Positions 51,062 to 51,860 of a stretch of 51,860 nucleotides of DNA are shown here, in pieces (the first letter of the stretch is position 1; every line of letters starts with the position of its first letter). The position numbers and the translations under genes are program-made. Where the stretch lies: assembly GCA_031292555.1 (NCBI GenBank), contig JARLGV010000061.1, positions 1 to 51,860 on the forward strand, in the 5' to 3' direction. Source of the DNA: Fimbriimonas sp. (GTDB taxonomy: Bacteria > Armatimonadota > Fimbriimonadia > Fimbriimonadales > Fimbriimonadaceae). The notes beneath the pieces are model-generated. The model saw nothing but the letters and a program-made list of their open reading frames with translations. It was not told where the DNA came from and ran no database searches.

Positions 51062-51373
51062 ATGACGTTAGATCAGCAATTCGCAGACGATATGATTCGC
51101 CTCAGTGACACTGCCGCCAAACGCGGATACCATCCTCGCTATTTCCTTCAGATGATAGAAACGCGCGGCGCAGTAGCCGCGGCACGGATACTACTGAAGG
51201 GCGAGTCGGTCCAATCCGGTCTCTTCAGGCTCGCAGAACTTGGTTTGCTCCAACATAGCATGGAGAACATTATGCTGAACCCAAAGTACGTCGAGCTATT
51301 CACAACAACCGAGAAGCGAGTGGCAGGAGCAAGACTTGAGGCACTCGGTTTTACACCTGGTCTCTGGGAGTAG
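51062..51373 (+). CDS. Small conserved protein of the SNF2 cassette
   Basis: A 103-residue helical protein. RGYHPRYFLQMIETRGAVAAARILL, FRLAELGLLQHSMENIML and KYVELFTTTEKRVAGARLEALG form a pattern (GY.P..FL.M....G...A..LL...GL..L...LL..S.E......LF...E...A..RL) seen in small proteins and C-terminal domains next to restriction and mobile genes. Function not established. It begins 2 bp after the helicase stop (GTG at 51050 would overlap), so it belongs to the same operon. Confidence 0.72.
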   Translation: MTLDQQFADDMIRLSDTAAKRGYHPRYFLQMIETRGAVAAARILLKGESVQSGLFRLAELGLLQHSMENIMLNPKYVELFTTTEKRVAGARLEALGFTPGLWE

Positions 51374-51471
51374 AGTGTTGCCTTTTGGCCCCGTTGTTTC
51401 GCCATATGTAGGGATTGGGAAGGCTTATTCCTGCAGGTCTTAGGTCCTTGAAATGCAAAGCAAGCTGAACG

Positions 51472-51669
51472 ATGAAGAAAGCACACGACCTTAGCCGAGA
51501 GGAACTCTACGATCTCGTGTGGAGCGAGACGATGGCAACGCTTGCGCCGAAACTCGGGATTAGCGATGTAGGTCTTAAGAAGCGGTGTGCGAACCGTCCA
51601 AAACAAGCTCCATTGGGCGGTGAGTGGCATGACAGCAGCAGAGATCATCGCAGCTCGGGCAGACGCTGA
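51472..51669 (+). pseudogene. Truncated gene with SREELYDLVWSE domain
   Basis: The N-terminus LSREELYDLVWSETMATLAPKLGISDVGLKKRC closely follows a widespread HTH-like domain (SREELY.LVW..PM..LA...G.SDVGL.K.C), which normally continues into a P..GYW motif and a longer protein. Here the pattern breaks down after Arg-Cys, and the frame ends with a low-information stretch. It is probably a deletion or frameshift remnant. It sits beyond the SNF2 operon at the island's edge. Confidence 0.5.
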
Positions 51670-51797
51670 AAAGCCGTTATGGAATAACGAACGAGTTCAG
51701 CAAGCCGAGTTTCCGTTAGAGCCTCGGTGCGACGCTCAAAAATGAGGTCGATCAGATTTGATACAAGGCTGTCCTGTTGTCCAGTTCCTGCGTCCAT
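51645..51797 (-). CDS. Short hypothetical protein (50 aa)
   Basis: A short frame on the minus strand, ATG 51797 to TGA 51645. It encodes a strongly helical, protein-like peptide (DSLVSNLIDLIFERRTEALTETRLAELVRYSITAFQRLPELR, in segments). It overlaps the broken gene on the opposite strand. There is no clear ribosome-binding site. It could be a small gene or the relic of a longer one truncated together with its neighbour. From 51798 to the window end (63 bases) nothing further is seen. Confidence 0.3.
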   Translation of the reverse strand: MDAGTGQQDSLVSNLIDLIFERRTEALTETRLAELVRYSITAFQRLPELR

Positions 51798-51860
51798 TCC
51801 ATGTCTATTCTAGGACGCATTCACTGGAGGAACCTGTTCGATCTGTCCATTTTGAAAATA

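Overview
The window most likely comes from a free-living, plant-polysaccharide-degrading bacterium of the Armatimonadota (Fimbriimonadia-like). This is an inference. The main clue is four prepilin-type proteins whose N-terminal helix runs on into a FPVFAQAK-type segment, which I associate with that phylum. The mix of secreted carbohydrate-active enzymes, two-component kinases and ECF sigma/anti-sigma pairs fits. The DNA is moderately GC-rich and coding-dense. GTG and TTG starts are frequent, and probable CTG starts occur.

Layout. 0-5 kb: tRNA-Arg(CCU), a GNAT acetyltransferase, a DUF1648-type membrane protein, a PAS histidine kinase, an ECF sigma/anti-sigma pair and a noncoding array of five 90-91 bp repeats. 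5-11.5 kb: a secreted GH2 beta-galactosidase-like enzyme, a nitronate monooxygenase-like flavoprotein, a DUF1801 protein, a DUF3472 protein and a CE2-like esterase. 11.6-18.4 kb: tRNA-Tyr and tRNA-Thr, then a leftward operon (AraR-like GntR/LacI chimeric repressor, prepilin, small membrane protein, DUF4185 protein) divergent from a sugar ABC importer. An AraR-like operator sits over the promoter between them. 18.7-27 kb: a cupin, two secreted proteins of unknown role, a CE15-SGNH fusion esterase and a hybrid histidine kinase split by an in-frame TAA. 27-33 kb: two more prepilin/small-protein pairs, a trans-sulfuration enzyme, an RlmM-like methyltransferase and a LacI repressor. 33-37.4 kb: an alpha/alpha-barrel glycosidase fused to a beta-propeller, and a CPA2 antiporter. 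38-45 kb: an arabinan locus with a secreted GH43 divergent from prepilin, lipoprotein, binding protein, two permeases and GH51. 45-48 kb: a membrane protein and a WD40-type protein. 47.7-51.8 kb: a defence-island-like segment with a possible BrxA-like protein, an uncharacterised 191-residue protein, a SNF2 helicase, a small conserved protein and a truncated gene.

How the genes work together. Secreted GH43, GH2, CE2, CE15-SGNH and the barrel/propeller enzyme could trim hemicellulose side chains. Two ABC importers, neither with its ATPase here, would bring in the oligosaccharides, and cytoplasmic GH51 would finish arabino-oligosaccharides. The best candidate for an undescribed system is the recurring pair of a prepilin-like protein followed by a 66-83 residue membrane-anchored or lipidated protein with a low-complexity tail. 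It occurs four times, twice as part of sugar-uptake loci and once next to a LacI repressor. I infer a sugar-regulated surface module for polymer binding or uptake across the outer envelope. The second candidate is the SNF2-centred cassette at the right end.
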